Below, one piece after another: positions 45,518 to 59,382 of a stretch of DNA of 64,000 bases (position 1 is its first letter; every line of letters starts with the position of its first letter). The position numbers were made by a program, and so were the translations under genes. The stretch comes from Larimichthys crocea (taxonomy: Eukaryota > Chordata > Actinopteri > Sciaenidae), in the NCBI RefSeq assembly GCF_000972845.2, contig NC_040017.1, forward strand, positions 314,938 to 378,937, read 5' to 3'. The notes under the pieces are model-generated. The model was not told where the DNA came from. It did no database searches and saw nothing but the letters and a program-made list of their open reading frames with translations.

Positions 45518-46072
45518 AGCAACCACTCACTTGCCAAGACACAATTCTTCAACCCGTTTGGCACCAAAAGCAACTCCTCTCCCTACACTCTGGGGACGTG
45601 CTCAGGCACAGTTGAGACGGCGGGGACAAAGGCCTGCAACTTCACAGTGGAGTCACTTGATGGGAAGTCGACAGTGGCTCTCCCTCCCCTCATAGAATGC
45701 TACTCAATGCCGGACGGCAAAGCAGAAATCCCGACACCTGAGATAGCCCAGCACTTCCCTCACCTCGCTCCAGTGGCAAGATTCCACCCGCAGATCCAGA
45801 TGCTTAAATCCTTCTTCTCTTGGGGATAGACATCTTACAAAAAGTACGTGAGCAGTACAACGGGCCCCACAACAACACCCTATGCACAGCGCTTAGATTT
45901 GGGCTGGGTTATTGTGGGAGAGATCTGCCTTGACAAAGCACATCAGCCTGCTAAAGCCAACGTCTACAAGACAAATGTGCTGTCCAATGTCAGAGCTTCA
46001 TTCTTCACTTCTGTCTTCCTTGCAGCGCACCTTTCAGAGGAAACCTGGTATGAAAGAATATTTTTCTGAGTT
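45518..46072 (+). pseudogene. BEL/Pao protease-region fragments
   Basis: Short frames carry FTVESLDGKSTVALPPLIEC, TPEIAQHFPHLAPVA and, after a stop, LDLGWVIVGEICLDK. These are the DUF1758/protease and following conserved blocks. The catalytic Asp triad is not recognisable in an open frame. Confidence 0.6.
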
Positions 46073-46430
46073 CATGCAAAAGGTGATACAAAACCAGCAA
46101 GCTGGTGAAGCAGAGCATGGCACAGGCGCCAAGGAGTTTGTGCTATGCAACTTTTATTTTAACGACGGGATCACCTCCGTGACTAGTGAGGAAATAGCCA
46201 TAGACCTGCTGAAAAGAATGCAGAGAATGCTGTCAACAGCGAACCTGAATCTTCACAAAATGGCATCCAACAGCACCGCTGTAATGGAGGCCTTCCCCCC
46301 TGAGGACAGAGCCAACAAACTCAAAAACCTTGATCTGAGCTCTGATCCTCTACCCCTGCAGCGAAGTCTTGGCATTAGCCGGGACTTGAAAAGCGACTGC
46401 TTTACATTCAGGGTGTCAAGAGGCACCCGA
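46073..46430 (+). pseudogene. BEL/Pao reverse transcriptase fragment
   Basis: Reads AIDLLKRMQRMLSTANLNLH, KMASNSTAVMEAFPPED and DPLPLQRSLGISRDLKSDCF, a region after the catalytic core of Pao RT. The core itself is deleted. Confidence 0.7.
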
Positions 46431-46835
46431 CCATTCACACGACGAGGAACGCTTTCGATTATTACAAAATGCAGCATTATTACATGATGAAGTGAAAATG
46501 TATTACATAATGGAGCGTTATTACATAATGTGGTGTTACAGGCCTCTTTTTGCACACACACATGCACATATATATAACCTAAAATATACAACAGAGTGTA
46601 TTTCACTGTGAGTATACTTGTTCAATGGGTAGTCTCTGTACATGTTACTTATTTGGAAGTAGTTTTTACAATATTACATAATTTGTTTTGGGAATACAAA
46701 CCGAGGAGAAGCCTAAAGAAAGTCGCACACTTGCATATTTTTCATATCATTATTCTTTAAAGCTTGATTGATGATTGTCCTACTGTCTGCAACAGCACTA
46801 AAGGCTCATTGAATGAGTTTCATAGAAAGATTGCT
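46431..46835. repeat. TATTACATAATG-rich non-coding DNA
   Basis: Imperfect repeats of ATTACATAATG at about 46460-46535 and again near 46672. No gene. Confidence 0.5.
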
Positions 46836-46837
46836 GA

Positions 46838-47012
46838 GCGAGGGGGCGGTGTTTAGCTCGGTAGCTTAAGCAGCCGCCCCATATGCGAAGGGTCGCTGCG
46901 GAGGCCCAGGTTTGGCTCCCGAGCTGTGCGGCCCTTTCCCGCATGCCACTCCCCATCTCTCTCCCCACATTTCCTGTCGATCTCCAGCTGTACTATCAAT
47001 AAAGGCCAAAAA
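46838..47012 (+). mobile_element. tRNA-derived SINE
   Basis: A-box-like TTAGCTCGGTAGC at about 46853 and B-box-like GGTTTGGCTCC at about 46910, then a body CCCTTTCCCGCATGCCACTC and the tail ATCAATAAAGGCCAAAAAA. The same family head is at 19745 and 28240. It is a SINE, not a functional tRNA gene. Confidence 0.75.
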
Positions 47013-47629
47013 AACTTTGCTGAGCGAGGCCTGATATGGGGTAGCTCCTCCTAAAGTCAATATACTGCACAATCTGTACACATTTTATTTACATATAGCA
47101 CAAATAAAGTATGTTTCAGTGTCTTTAGGACGATGTTCAGTTATCTTGTTTTCTCTCTTCTTGGATCTTTACTTGTTATTGATTATTGATTCATGAGCCA
47201 CAGTAATGCTGCATTGTGATTTGTAAGCTTTAATAAATTAAAGAAATATAAGTGGGGAATAGGTTTCTGGAGTAAAGTCACCTGTGGTGATTACTGGCCC
47301 CAGACTGTATCTAGAAAAGGAGAGATGGGAGAGGTATGTGCAGGATCAAATACAAGAGAATGATAGGAGGAAAGGGAGAGTGAATGGATGAGAAAAGGGA
47401 TGGGCAGATCAAACAAATGGTTCTGGAGAAAAAGAGAGGGTTGGGAAAACTGAGACAAGTATAAGTTTAATAGAGAAGGGTTGAAAGGTTTTGTAGCCAG
47501 CATCAAGCAGCCTCTTGAGGTATTACAGTTTTTTGGCACCTCCGCATTGACTTCATTTCCCAGCCACAGAGGTTGCTGTTTGTTGGACATACACAAATCC
47601 TTGTAGCACACGGATCATCTTTTGTTCTG
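47013..47629. other. Non-coding DNA
   Basis: No recognisable gene; purine-rich stretch 47310-47470. Confidence 0.45.
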
Positions 47630-48310
47630 GTGATTCAACAAGGACGTTTTCAAAACTGCTGGAGTCAGAAAAGAAAAAAGTCCAGGAGAGCGCTGTGCTG
47701 CAGAATGACTTGCAGCAGAAGTTAAAAAGGATGGAACAACAACTCCTCCAGAAGGACAAAGAGATCCTGGATCTTCAGAGGAACAACCATGATCTCTTTC
47801 ACAAGCTCACAGTTTCCAGTTAGTGCTAAATTTCAAAGCAACAACACTTGACAGACCCAATACAACGCTCTGCAGGAGAAATTCACAGAGGAGATGGCCA
47901 CTAAACAACAGAGCTGAGAGGCCACCGAAAAACAGCTCGTGAAGGAAAAGAAGAAAGTGGAGGAGCATCACCTGAAAATGAAAAATGAGAAGACAGAAAA
48001 AGACAAAAACCAGGAAATGAAAAATAAGGACAAACAAGAGATTGAATGACTCTCCCAGAAGCTCACAGAGACAGAAACTAGTGAGCTGAGGAGCTGCAGA
48101 GTTGAATTTCTCCAGACCTACAAAGCTTGGCAGGGAGAATACAACGCCCTGGAGGAGAAATTCAAAGAGCAGTTGATCCAGAAACAACAGGACTCGGAGA
48201 TGATATCTAAACTGGTGGAGGAGGAGAAGAACTCCCTGCTCCAAAAAGAAGAGCACTCAGAGAGGAGTCAGGAAGAAAGAGTAATGAGTAATAAGGGAAC
48301 TGTCACATCA
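47630..48310 (+). pseudogene. Decayed coiled-coil protein sequence
   Basis: The plus strand reads a Glu/Lys/Gln-rich coiled coil: LQNDLQQKLKRMEQQLLQKD, then EYNALEEKFKEQLIQKQQD and KLVEEEKNSLLQKEEHSE. In-frame stops fall near 47822, 47920 and 48048. Two EYNAL.EKF..(E/Q) repeats are present, so the parent protein had an internal repeat. No introns are evident between the blocks, consistent with a processed copy or an old single exon. I do not recognise the parent gene. Confidence 0.55.
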
Positions 48311-48514
48311 GGGACATAAACAGAGGAGAAGAAGAAGAAGGGATTTCTGAGCTAGATCCACAAAAAGAAAAGCTGTGACAGCCAAGCTGAGGGGGAGGAG
48401 CCTCCTTGTTGTTCGACTCAGGTCGCACAACACTAGCTTCCTCTTCCTGCCCCCTTCATTCCTCTATCTTCCCTCCATCCCCCTGTTCCTCCCTCCATCC
48501 CTCTTTCCACCATC

Positions 48515-48780
48515 AAGAAACATCACCATCTTGTTTCTGTGTGGAGTTCTCCAAGTGTCTGCGTGTGTTTTCTCCTGGTGCTCAGGTTTCCCCCACAAAG
48601 ACATTGTCAATGAAGAAAAAAAGATCTGTCATTGTATCCCAGGCTCCTCAAGAGATGTCAAAGTGAACTGTGCCATTCAGGGCAGCACAGAAACATCACC
48701 ATCTTGTTTCTGTGTGGAGTTCTCCAAGTGTATGCGTGGGTTTTCTCCTGGTGCTCAGGTTTCCCCCACAAAGACATTAA
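48515..48780. repeat. Direct repeat, offset 173 bp
   Basis: The block from GAAACATCACCATCTTGTTT to CCCACAAAGACATT occurs at 48517 and 48690 with only two or three changes over about 88 bp. It lies just after the coiled-coil pseudogene. Confidence 0.8.
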
Positions 48781-48799
48781 ATGTTCCATCAAAAAAAAT

Positions 48800-50942
48800 T
48801 AAAATTCAACTAAAAACAACCCCAAAAAACAAAACAAATATAACTTCACTCATATTTCTGCATTGTGTCTTAATATAAATATTCTATAAGTAGAAGAAAG
48901 TATGATGACTAAGATGTGCTGCTATCTGACATAAAATATCACTTTTTAAAGATATAAAATTTTACATTTCTGCATTAGCATGTCTAGATATTTGTTTTAT
49001 ATTTTTATGAGTTGTGCACTTATATGAAGACAAAAGCTTGTATATATGTGTGTGTGGCCTGCAGTCTATGTTACACAATACTGACACCAAGAAATGAAAA
49101 GTAGGCAGAAAGCATGTACATGACTAATCACCATTTTTTGTCACCTTTGTCTTAACACAGTTCTGCATTATCTTTGTTGTTTTCTCTTTGTGATTGTAAG
49201 AACATGTGTGATGAATATTGCCATTCAACACAGAGTTAATCTGTATACAAAACACTGGACAAATGTAAGAAAATGTAAAAAACAACTAGGCTAACACTTT
49301 ATCTAAACGTACACATATTTACCATTAACTAGTTGGTGGAAAAACGGTAATGCTTCCTAAAAAACTGTATGTAAATGTAATAAATTGGCATTCATCACAA
49401 CAGGCATAAGGTTACTGTATGGGTATCTACATGCTTGGATGTATTATGTAGAGCTGCAATATTTAGGGGACTACAAATACCAAAAGGCATTTGGAAGGCA
49501 CAGGTTTCTTAATGTCAGCAGACTTCAATATAAAGAAGATTTAAAGAGACAATGAGAACTCAAAAATAGGACAAGTAAATTAGAAAACTCAGTCAAAATA
49601 AATAATATAGGATTTCTTGACTTTCTGGTTAGATGTGAACATCAGTGTCATTCTCATATCTGTACACTGAATACAAAGCCAGCAGGCTGTAAAGTACAAC
49701 AAAACAAATAAAAAATGCTGCTTGTTGTTACAGATAGAGACTGAACAATACAATTATAGACACTCAAGCAACAAAATGAAAATGAACTGGAAATATGACT
49801 CATAAAGTGACATATGAAGAATGTTGGCCTCATTTTATAGAAATGATTTGAACATGATGAGACAAGAGTGCCACAATTACAATCTGCACCACTAATAGGA
49901 CACTTACGTAGAAATGAAATTAAAGCATCTCCCCAAAAGATAAAAAAGATTCCATCATGACCAAGCAGCACAATTCTGGTGGGGTTTTTTTTTACTCTGG
50001 AAAAAAAATATCATCTGATATCAAATATCAAGAAACATCTGCCCAGCTTAACAATAATGAGATTGTTTAACCAAGCCTGACAGCAGCCAGGTGTCATTCC
50101 TCTTCAACGTGTTATTTCAAAGGACTAATTACTAACAAATTAGGTCTTTGTCACTTGTTAGACTCAGTCATGTCTGCACGTTTCCTCCAGGCCACAGCAG
50201 CAGAATAACCTTGATTCTCTTCACAGAACAATAGGTTAATAAGGTATCAACTTTTTTATAGAAAAAATAAACAAATAAAACTCCACCATGTGTAATTTCT
50301 CACCATCATGTAGATCTGTTATCATGACTGTGTATGTTACACTGTGGAAACGTTAAAACTGTAGTAATAAAACTACAGACCTGTAGCTAAAAATTGGTAC
50401 ATGCATAGAAAAAGTTACGTTATTATTATTTTTTGCAGTTTAAAATTCAAGGTTTAATCAGTCCAGCCAAAAGAACCATGTATATCCTTCATAGCACTGT
50501 AGATGGAAGATTTTGCACTACATCAACCCCAAATAAGGTTGAAGTGGTCAAGTCAAGGAATTGCAACCAGATATAGATCAAACCATCCCCAAAAGATGTC
50601 TTATATCATAAAGAAACTCAGAAAACTGACTGTTGTTAGGGTGGTAATGTAGCAACTGGACTTTGAAAGCAGGAGGCTTGAGGCATAGGTTAGAGGCAGA
50701 CCAACCAGTGATCAACCACAACAACACAGATGTGACAGGTGGAGAATGTATCTATACATTGTGTGGTGCTGTAGAGTTGTCTGAACATGCCAGGCAGAGA
50801 TATGCAGTCCTTGTTGACGAGTCATGGCTTGTTGCCATGTTTGTCACATCCCCAAAAACTGTGAGGAATTCAACCGTCTCTAACTTCCACAGGATGTATA
50901 ACAGCAAACACACATGAACACATGCCTTACATGTCACACATG

Positions 50943-50979
<37 letters not shown>

Positions 50980-51050
50980 TATTGACCCATTTTAAGATCT
51001 CTAAGATTTTAAGACCTTAAGATACCAGATACTCTATTTCATTTCACTTT
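48800..51050. other. Intergenic DNA, no gene seen
   Basis: AT-rich, no domain-bearing ORF on either strand. An (AC)n microsatellite is at 50945-50978. Confidence 0.55.
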
Positions 51051-51326
51051 AAAGGTCCAGTGTGTCAGATTTAGGGGGATCTATTTGCAGAAGAATATTC
51101 ATAACTCAGTTTTAATTTATGAATAATCCCTTTAAAGAATTATGTTTTTGTTAGTGAACTTTTTATATCTCCAGATGCAGACCCAGTCCTCTATGTTGAA
51201 CTGCCATGTTTATACAGTAGCCCAGGGTGGACAAACTAAGCACTGACTTTTTTGGGGCTGGGAGTTTCATGGTCACCATAAGAGAAGAGTGAAATGAGGG
51301 GTATAAATCCTACACACTGGACCTTT
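51051..51326. mobile_element. MITE with AAAGGTCCAGTGTGT ends
   Basis: Inverted ends AAAGGTCCAGTGTGT at 51051 and ACACACTGGACCTTT at 51326, flanked by TT and AA so that TTAA or TTTAA could be the target. 276 bp, non-coding. The ends are typical of an abundant fish MITE. Confidence 0.75.
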
Positions 51327-51829
51327 AATCAAAAGTATTTTTCAAAAAAATCAAAACAATTTATCCCAAATAATATATCCTCCAAAATTAGGATGCTAGC
51401 TCCACTTACAGGCTGTGTCTTACAAACTACAATCATGATCATCATGCTAAGTTTGAAGAAACCAACACAGATGTGACTGAAAGCTGTGGGAAAAAAATAA
51501 AATTTGAACTTTAGTAAGGTAAGGCCTAGAATTCATTTGTATGTGTTAAAATTGCCATTACACCAATAAGGCTTTAACATTTCATCATTTTAATATATAA
51601 CTACATTATTTTTTTTTACAGATATGATAAATGCTGTATATAATTGTATACTAATAGGTGTGAAATGAGTCTTCAGGGGTAACAGGTTATTGAAAAGTGG
51701 GTTACATAAACATAAGCCTACAACTGTCACCTGCGATAAAGATTAAAGACACAAATCCACATTTCTACAAAGTAGAGGAGTCATCATGTGACCCGGCTCT
51801 GACAGCAGGGTCTGTACAGTAGTTCAGTG

Positions 51830-52070
51830 TTCCTCCTCCATTCATCCTGCTCCGCCCGCCCCCACCCCACCAACACCAGCATCACCACCACCTCCCGTCC
51901 TGATCCGCCCTCTCTGCTCTGCTGTGCTGTGCTCCGGCGTGCATCGATGCTGTAGATGCGTCAGACTGGAACAGGCTGTGTTTGGTCCTGAATGCAGCAG
52001 CCGGGGAGGATAACAACATCCTGACAGACACCGCGGAGGACAGCGACACTTCCAGAGGCAGCACTTCGAC
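51830..52070 (+). promoter_or_regulatory. GC-rich promoter and probable 5' non-coding exon (abcg4?)
   Basis: A local rise in GC and CpG (CTCCGCCCGCCCCCACC, CACCGCGGAGGACAGCGACA) with GC-box-like motifs, ending in a strong donor, CTTCGACGTAAGCTCC, at 52071. The only ATG in the exon-like part meets a stop after ten codons, so this is a 5' UTR. The next good acceptor on this strand that leads to coding sequence is abcg4 exon 2 at 61031. Linking the two is inference. Confidence 0.5.
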
Positions 52071-53629
52071 GTAAGCTCCTCATTCCGCCTGTTTCTCTCT
52101 CCTCGCTGTTTTTAGTAGATTCCTCACAGGTGTGACTTTACATCTCATGACTCATCTTCTCTGGAGCGAATGTGCCACCGTCCTGCCTGCACCCTCCTCC
52201 CTGTTCACTCACACAACTCTGATGTCTTATCTTGGGTTTAGTCCTTTAAAAAGTAGCTGATGTAACACACAGCAAACGTCTTCTATTCAATCCAGGTAAA
52301 CAATAATGTTATTTATGGCATTCCAAATGTAGCTTGTGGGCTATGTCGCGTTTACTTTCAATTAACTAACTAAATAACCATATATATATATATAATTTTT
52401 AAAGACAAACAAATAAACAGTTTTGTTTTTTTTAAGGTTGGGTACTGAATGAAATTGAACGGCTGAAATAACATGTTAAAAGATGTTTAAGATACCATTA
52501 AAGTTAAAGCATTGAAAGGAGTTGAATTGTCTGAAGTTATGTGATAAATTGAGATGAATTAGTACCAGTTTAAGTGCATGAACTGATAGGATGTGTAATA
52601 TAACCTTTTTTTAGATAGAAGATATTGATATTTCAGAGTTTGACACTCATTCAAAACATATTTTAGCATTTCTGCACCTCTGTTTCTGTTATCAGCTGAC
52701 GTATACCGATATCTACAACAACAACCTAAAATTATACATAGATTTAAATATATATGCTAATACATAATAAAACTAAATTTCTATACGGCTGTTTGGGGTT
52801 TCTTTGCATTGGAGTCATAGTCAAATTAATTATCATAAAATGAGCTTCTTTTTTTTCACACATGTTGTAATAATCACTGACATTAGTGCTATTGCAGTAC
52901 TTTAGTCTTATTTATGAACTTATTAGCTGCGTGACTGGGATACTTTGAACTTTACACACTCTCTGCTTCAGCTTCTCATAAGTGAAGTGCTGCTGTAGCT
53001 TAGAAAGCCTGTACGTTGTAACTCTGACGAGGAATGTATGTGAGCTTTTAGATCTTTTTTTTTTCTCTGTCAAAGCCTTTTCATTCTTACACAGTCATGG
53101 GAGACCAGCACTATTAACCCACTTCCCTGGGTCTGATCTTAATAATCCTACATTCAGTCTTCTCACATTATGCAAGAACAGCCATTCTGTTCAGGCTGCT
53201 GTTCACCGGCTGAATAATCAGACCATATCTGAGGTTAAAGAGGCTCCATGCATAGCCTCTTTTCTGCATGCTGTTGTGTTAACTAAATGTTAGCATCCAG
53301 TCAACGCAACAATACTAACTCTAACAGTGTGTACAGCATGAGTCATCTTTCGGCATGTTTAAAGGTATTCATTACCGCTACCTTCCCCCTACATTCTCAT
53401 TTGTGTTTAGTTAAAGTCTTCCGACTCAAATGTATTTTGTGACTTTGAGCTATACAAATAAAATTTGATTTGATTTGTGCTAGTTTAAATATATAATCTA
53501 AGTCTAAATATATAATACAAAGCATGTGGATATCAGATGCATAATTATTTATTATGTATTGCTTTATCCACCCTGGAGGAGCTCAGCAGCCACAGAGTAT
53601 TAAACATTTGACAACACACTAAACATTCA

Positions 53630-53925
53630 TTTATTCATTTTCTACACCCGTCTGTCCTCATGACCGCAGAGCTGGAGCCGATCCCAGCCTACACCAGCTG
53701 AGAGGCGGGGTACACCACGCTCAGGTCACCAATTCATCACAAGGCTGACACACAGAAACAAACAATAATTCACACCTTTAGTCACCAATGGACCTGCATA
53801 TTTTTGGACTGTAGAAGAAAACAAAACATACAAACCATCCAGCTGAGGGGTCCAAATCCAGAACCTTCTTGCTGTAAGGTGACAGTGCTAACCACTGCAC
53901 CACAGTGCCGCCCCCGCACCAAACA
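53630..53925. repeat. Abundant teleost interspersed repeat
   Basis: Contains GCTGGAGCCGATCCCAGCCT, GAGAGGCGGGGTACACCACG, TTTTTGGACTGTAG and GTGCTAACCACTGCACCACA, a phrase set common in fish genomes. Non-coding. Confidence 0.7.
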
Positions 53926-56900
53926 TTATAACCAAAAAAAGACAAAGAAATGTGTGGCTGTTACTGCACGGAGTGACAGCCAGTGTTGTAGTACAGGTAT
54001 ACTCACTTCTCCAGTGTGCATCATTCAGTAGCGTTCTACGAGCAGAATTTATTTTATTAGGGTGGGTGTTATGATGGTTGCATAGTTTTCATGAGTGGCT
54101 GGAGTAAAGAATAAGTAATACTTCACTCAGTATGTAGTTGTTTTTTTTTCAGTCTGTAGGTCAGCATTTACAATCTGCATCTCTTCTGTTGATTTCATAA
54201 TGATCCTTACTCCTTCCTTTTGGGTGAGCTTAATGTGATCCTACATGTCACTGTAAATAACAAAGGGGGATTTATCCTCTGCGTACCCACATCTCCAGGC
54301 CCCACTACACCACTGGTGACAGCAGTGTAAAAATGGAATAGTATACTTCATTTAGTTGTTCTGACAGGTACCTAACTGGAATCAGGAACTCAAGCTGGAG
54401 AGGAGTGATGCTGCAGGTGGCATCTGATATCAAATACAAGAATTATAGTTTGTTCTTTAACTCAGTGGGGTGGTGCAATGTTAAAACACTAGTGAACACT
54501 GTTGTTAAGACCTTTTTTCTACGTTGTCCTTTTTTTTTTAATAATATAACAGCCCTAGAGCTGTATAATACAGTGTACAAAAATATAGGCATCACCATAC
54601 ACCACTCACAACCTAAGCACATACTTGCTGTCCACGCCCCTCCACTACTTTATACAGAAGATGTAGCTCTTCAAATTAAAAGAAAAAGGCATAAGTAAAA
54701 ATCAGTACAGAATAACGAAGAAAACAAGAAAAACAACAGTTGCAGAGGGGGAATTCAATAATAGAGAACGACCATGTCTGAATTATACATTATGGCTGGA
54801 TTGAATATTTGGAATAGAGTAGACTCTGTGTGCAGAAAGGTTATATTATAAATGACCTTTTATTTGGTAGACATGACATAATTCATCAGTCTACCTAGCC
54901 AAAGGTTGTTGTACATCTTTCCATTGCATGGCTAAGCATTTGTTGGCTGTGAAGAGAGCAATTCTAATGTCCTTAAGCACAATGAGTTTAGATGTCCAAT
55001 ATGAGTGTAGACATGGGCAGGCTGAGAACATCTATATGAACATGCCGATTTCACTTCTACATCTTGAACGCAACTTAAAAGACTGGGGTTTAACTCTGTG
55101 CCGCCCTTCAGGGGTTTAGTATATTCCGTGAATGAGATTGTATTGTGTAAGTTTATGTTTGACTACTAAGTAAAGCGCTTCCCATTCAACTTCCTCAAAA
55201 TTACACTGAAGGTTGTTCTCCCATTTTACCCCTAACACCTCCCAAATTCCTGAAACTCCTTTAATGGTTGTAGGTGGCCATCTTATTCTGAGATGATAAA
55301 GTACCTAACCTGGGTAGCCTGCACTGGGTGGAGAGCTCTTTGAAGTCTAAAGGACCATAGTCTTATGATACAATCTCCAAGGGCTTTAGGTAAATGCAAC
55401 CATTTCTTCCTGAACTTGCTGGAAGGAAGTTGTTGCCAACTTTTATATGCAATGGAAATGATTGACCATGTTGTTATTGTTGGGATCTTTGTGGAGTTTG
55501 TGTGTTCTCATTGTGCTTGTATTTTCACTGATCAGTTCAAAGACATGCAGGTTAGGTTAACTGGCTGTAGGTGTCAACATGAATGGTTGTCTGTCTCTGT
55601 GGGTCAGCCCTATTATTTCCTGGCAAACCTGGACACATTTAACCCTAAGACCACACAAACCTATTGCTTAAAAGCTTAAACATAGTCAGCTTCAAGCTGT
55701 GTCTGACTGTTGTGTGGTATCAGTATGATCAGAATACGTAAGACACATCAACCCATGCTCACAACTCATGCAGAGGATAAAAATAACCTTTTCAGATGCA
55801 CATCTGCAGCAATTCAGATTGAAAATCTCCACTGAAGGTGACTTTTTGTGAAAATAAAGTGGCCTATTGTTATTACACTGTGGAAAAGTCTGATGCCTTT
55901 TTCAATTCTGCTTTGTTTGTAATAATTTAAAAATAGTTGGATAACATTAGTGGCACCATGACTGAACACCGAAATGAAGGACCATTTACCAAACCTTAAG
56001 CACTAACCCAAAGAAGATGATGTCACCATGTAGACCAAGTGATCTCTGGGAAATGATATAATTAAAAGATGTCATCTCCCAGTGATGGTCAGCGTATTCT
56101 GGGAGCCATGTTGTAATTACCTCAACATGCCTCATCAGTTTGTGGTTGCCTACATTTCCCAGAATGACTTGAGAAATTTTCCACCAAAGTTTCTGCTGCT
56201 CACGAAAGAGGGTTTTATAGTCATGGTAGATTCATGCTTAACATGATGCTCAAACCTCAATTTTTCAGGTTCTACATTTCTGTTAAAAGAAAATCATATA
56301 GTAGTCCAGGTGAAGTGATGCTAACCTTGGCTATTCTATAACATGGGGTTTCGCTTAGACCTGTGAAGTAGTGCAAAAAGCCTGAATGATAGTGGATGTT
56401 TGTTTGAGCTTTATTTTTAGTGCTGTAACCCAGCACACACCAGGATATGTGTTTTTTCATCTTATTTCCACAAAGTCCTTAGATCAAACGTTTGTTCTGA
56501 GTTCATTCCAGTTAAACCAGGCAGTTGGCATGATTTTGTATAATGACCTCGATGTCTCCATTTAGCTGTGTGGAACTGACTACTTTATTTGATTCTAATG
56601 AGCCTTTAATCCAGCTGTATTTGTGCATCAAGTCTTAGAGTCAGATACAGGTGTAACAGCGGTACTGTAGATAATCTGAAGCAGGATGATCCCAGGTCAC
56701 TGAGTTCTCCTTCCCTCTCTACCCTCTCTGGACCTTCCTTCATCCAGTACACTGCAGTCCCATCCAGGTTGACTCGTGACATGTTGGCATGTGTAAACTG
56801 TCTCTCCATTTCATCGCCTTCTTCTCATCAGGATCATTTGAGAACCAGAAAAGACTTTTCTTTGGCTTCTCTCTCCTTGAAAAGAGGAGGTGTGATCCGG

Positions 56901-58568
56901 AGGGCAAGTGAAGGATCAGTCAATTCCCATACATTAGCTTGGCTTGGTGCTTGGTAGTCTACCTGAGTCTGCAGATTTTTTCCCAAGCCAATAACTCCAG
57001 CCCCCTCTGGCTCCGAGCAGATCAAGGGTAGAAAAGAAAGTCCAAAGGGGATTAAGAACCTCATGAGTGATTAAATGAGACTTCTGCCTCAAAAAGGACA
57101 AATTACTGTACCACCTCAGACTTGGGAACCATTTTTACAGTGGTCTGTGCAGAACAAAGTAGATTAGACGTATCTCCATTTCGATAATCATTAAACACCT
57201 CGCGATCACAGGGAGATTGCATATTTCTGCTTCTTAGAGTCCTGCCAGGACATTGGAAAAGGATTTTGTCTGACGTTGGTCATTCCTTAGCTATCTTTTC
57301 CCAAATAATGTATATAAATCTCCATTGAAGATGGACTTATAACAAATCTACCACCAGTAGAGGTGTCCATTTTATGCAGGAACAAATCTTTAACACTAAA
57401 TCCTCAAGCTGTAGTGACTAAACTGAACCATCAGTGTCACTGATCAAAGTAACTTTTTGCATTAAAGATCCCCTGAAAGGGATATTTGACTTCTTAGACC
57501 ACAAAACCAAAGAAAAACAAGAAATACAGCGCAGACATACAGAAAGAGGAGGCCATATTATACAGAGAAATATTAGTTTTCCAGGTGAATAAATGTTGAA
57601 ACCAGTAACTAACAGCAGTGAACGAGGGACAGCTGTATTACACCTTAGCAGTTATTGTGTCTGTAGTGGTGACCTATCATTTAATCCATATACATATTAG
57701 TAGTTTGAATGAAACCAAAGCTGCTGAACTTCCTTTAAGAAATATGACATTTTCATGAATTCTCTACATGTCTGAAAGACACGTCACTCTAGAAAGATAA
57801 GATATGTCCACAGGCTTCTTGTCCGTTAAGATAAACTGTATTTGTATAACTGTTCTAAAAATTATGATTTCTTTTTGAATAAATGCTGGTTAATGAATTT
57901 TCTGCTTCCAGTCTGTACTGTACTTTGTTTGTTTTTTATTTTAATGATGAGAAATGTGATGTTTAATTCCCGTATTACACGTGAAACAGACAGACGACTA
58001 TTCTTTGTCCAAGCCAGCTTAAATATTTTAAAACAGTAAAGTTGTACATTCAAAAACACATTTACCCTGAAGTCTTATACTGTTGGCTGCTCAGGCACAT
58101 ATGTCGTCAGTTATGCATAGAGTTGAAACAATTTGTTGATTTATTGATTAATCAGTGGACAGAAATAATCAACCATCATTTTTGTGTCTGATCATATTGA
58201 TTATCTTCTCCTAAACCTTATTACGCTTTGGAAAAGATGTTGCCCGCATACGGAAAATGTATCTGTTGATCTGAGAGTAGGACAGGATGCAGATAGTGGA
58301 CTCTGCTGTTGGAGTGTTTTGTATAGCCAACCATCAGCTGCCAGCTCTTCTCTCTGACTTTCCCCTGCAGTATAAGCACATCACCCTGCTCCTTACACCA
58401 AAAAGCCTGTGAATGTAATCCAGGCAACAACTAACTGGATTGTAATTCTTATGAGAAGATTTGTTCACACCTCTGAGAGGCCTGACTACAAATGTCTTTA
58501 TCATAAGTGATATTGAGCTGTCCGTGCTTACCAGGCTTTCTACTCAGACACACATACTCTCTCACACA

Positions 58569-58605
<37 letters not shown>

Positions 58606-59382
58606 CCTACTGAGACATGCTGTTACTCACCACTGTCTGTGCATCATCAGCAGTATGCACAGAATCAGAGGAAAGAGCACTGTCTCTTCACCTGTGTGTC
58701 TGTCTATTAACAGTGAAGCACTGGTGAAGCTCAGGAACAGAAATGTTGGGTGAAGCTTTACTGAGCATGTAGGGAATGAAAGAAACTGCTCACCTGCTCT
58801 GTAAAACATAGTCTTTACACTACTATTGCTCGCCCACATGGTTGTCACTGGATGTGTTTTTATCAATAATGTGGTTAGTGCAGAAACTGGGTAAATTGTG
58901 AAATGTATAATTACCTGCTTATATCTGCTCAAATCTGTACAAATGCCAAAGACGTCACTGGTTGACCAGTATTCTGCTGGTGCTGGCAGCTCTGCAAGGC
59001 TATATTTAGGCACAGCTGTGCTGTGAGCTAAATGCTAAAGTTAGCACAGCATGCTCACAGTGATAATGCTAACATTTTCACTCTGTTAGTTAATTAGATT
59101 AGCATGCAACATTTGCTAATTAGCACTAAACACAAAGTCGATAGGGATGTCATTATGTTTGGAAGGATTTGGCCAGTGTGTTCTAACAAAGTGGACTAAT
59201 TGAGATTCTGACCTGATGATGGTGCCAGACAAGAATTCAGGGAATCACCAGAGTTAACTGAATTTATCCTGTGGGAAACATGAATGTCTGCATTATATGT
59301 CATGGCAATCCATTTAATCCATCCAGTTTTTACTCAAAGCCAGAAAATGTGGACCTCACCAAAAAGTCTGGTAAACACAAAT

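Larger units (their letters stand above)
43718..46430 (+). mobile_element. BEL/Pao LTR retrotransposon, decayed
   Basis: Consecutive plus-strand fragments in changing frames follow the BEL/Pao order: coiled-coil gag, DUF1759-like domain, zinc knuckles, protease region, part of reverse transcriptase. Frame breaks occur near 44400, 44755-44966, 45520, 45830 and 46060. Integrase and RNase H are absent. The end near 46430 passes into TATTACATAATG-rich DNA. Confidence 0.85.

Noticed and set aside
46838..47012. Possible tRNA gene
   Set aside because: It has A- and B-box-like motifs but continues into a SINE body and A-rich tail and does not fold as a canonical tRNA by eye.
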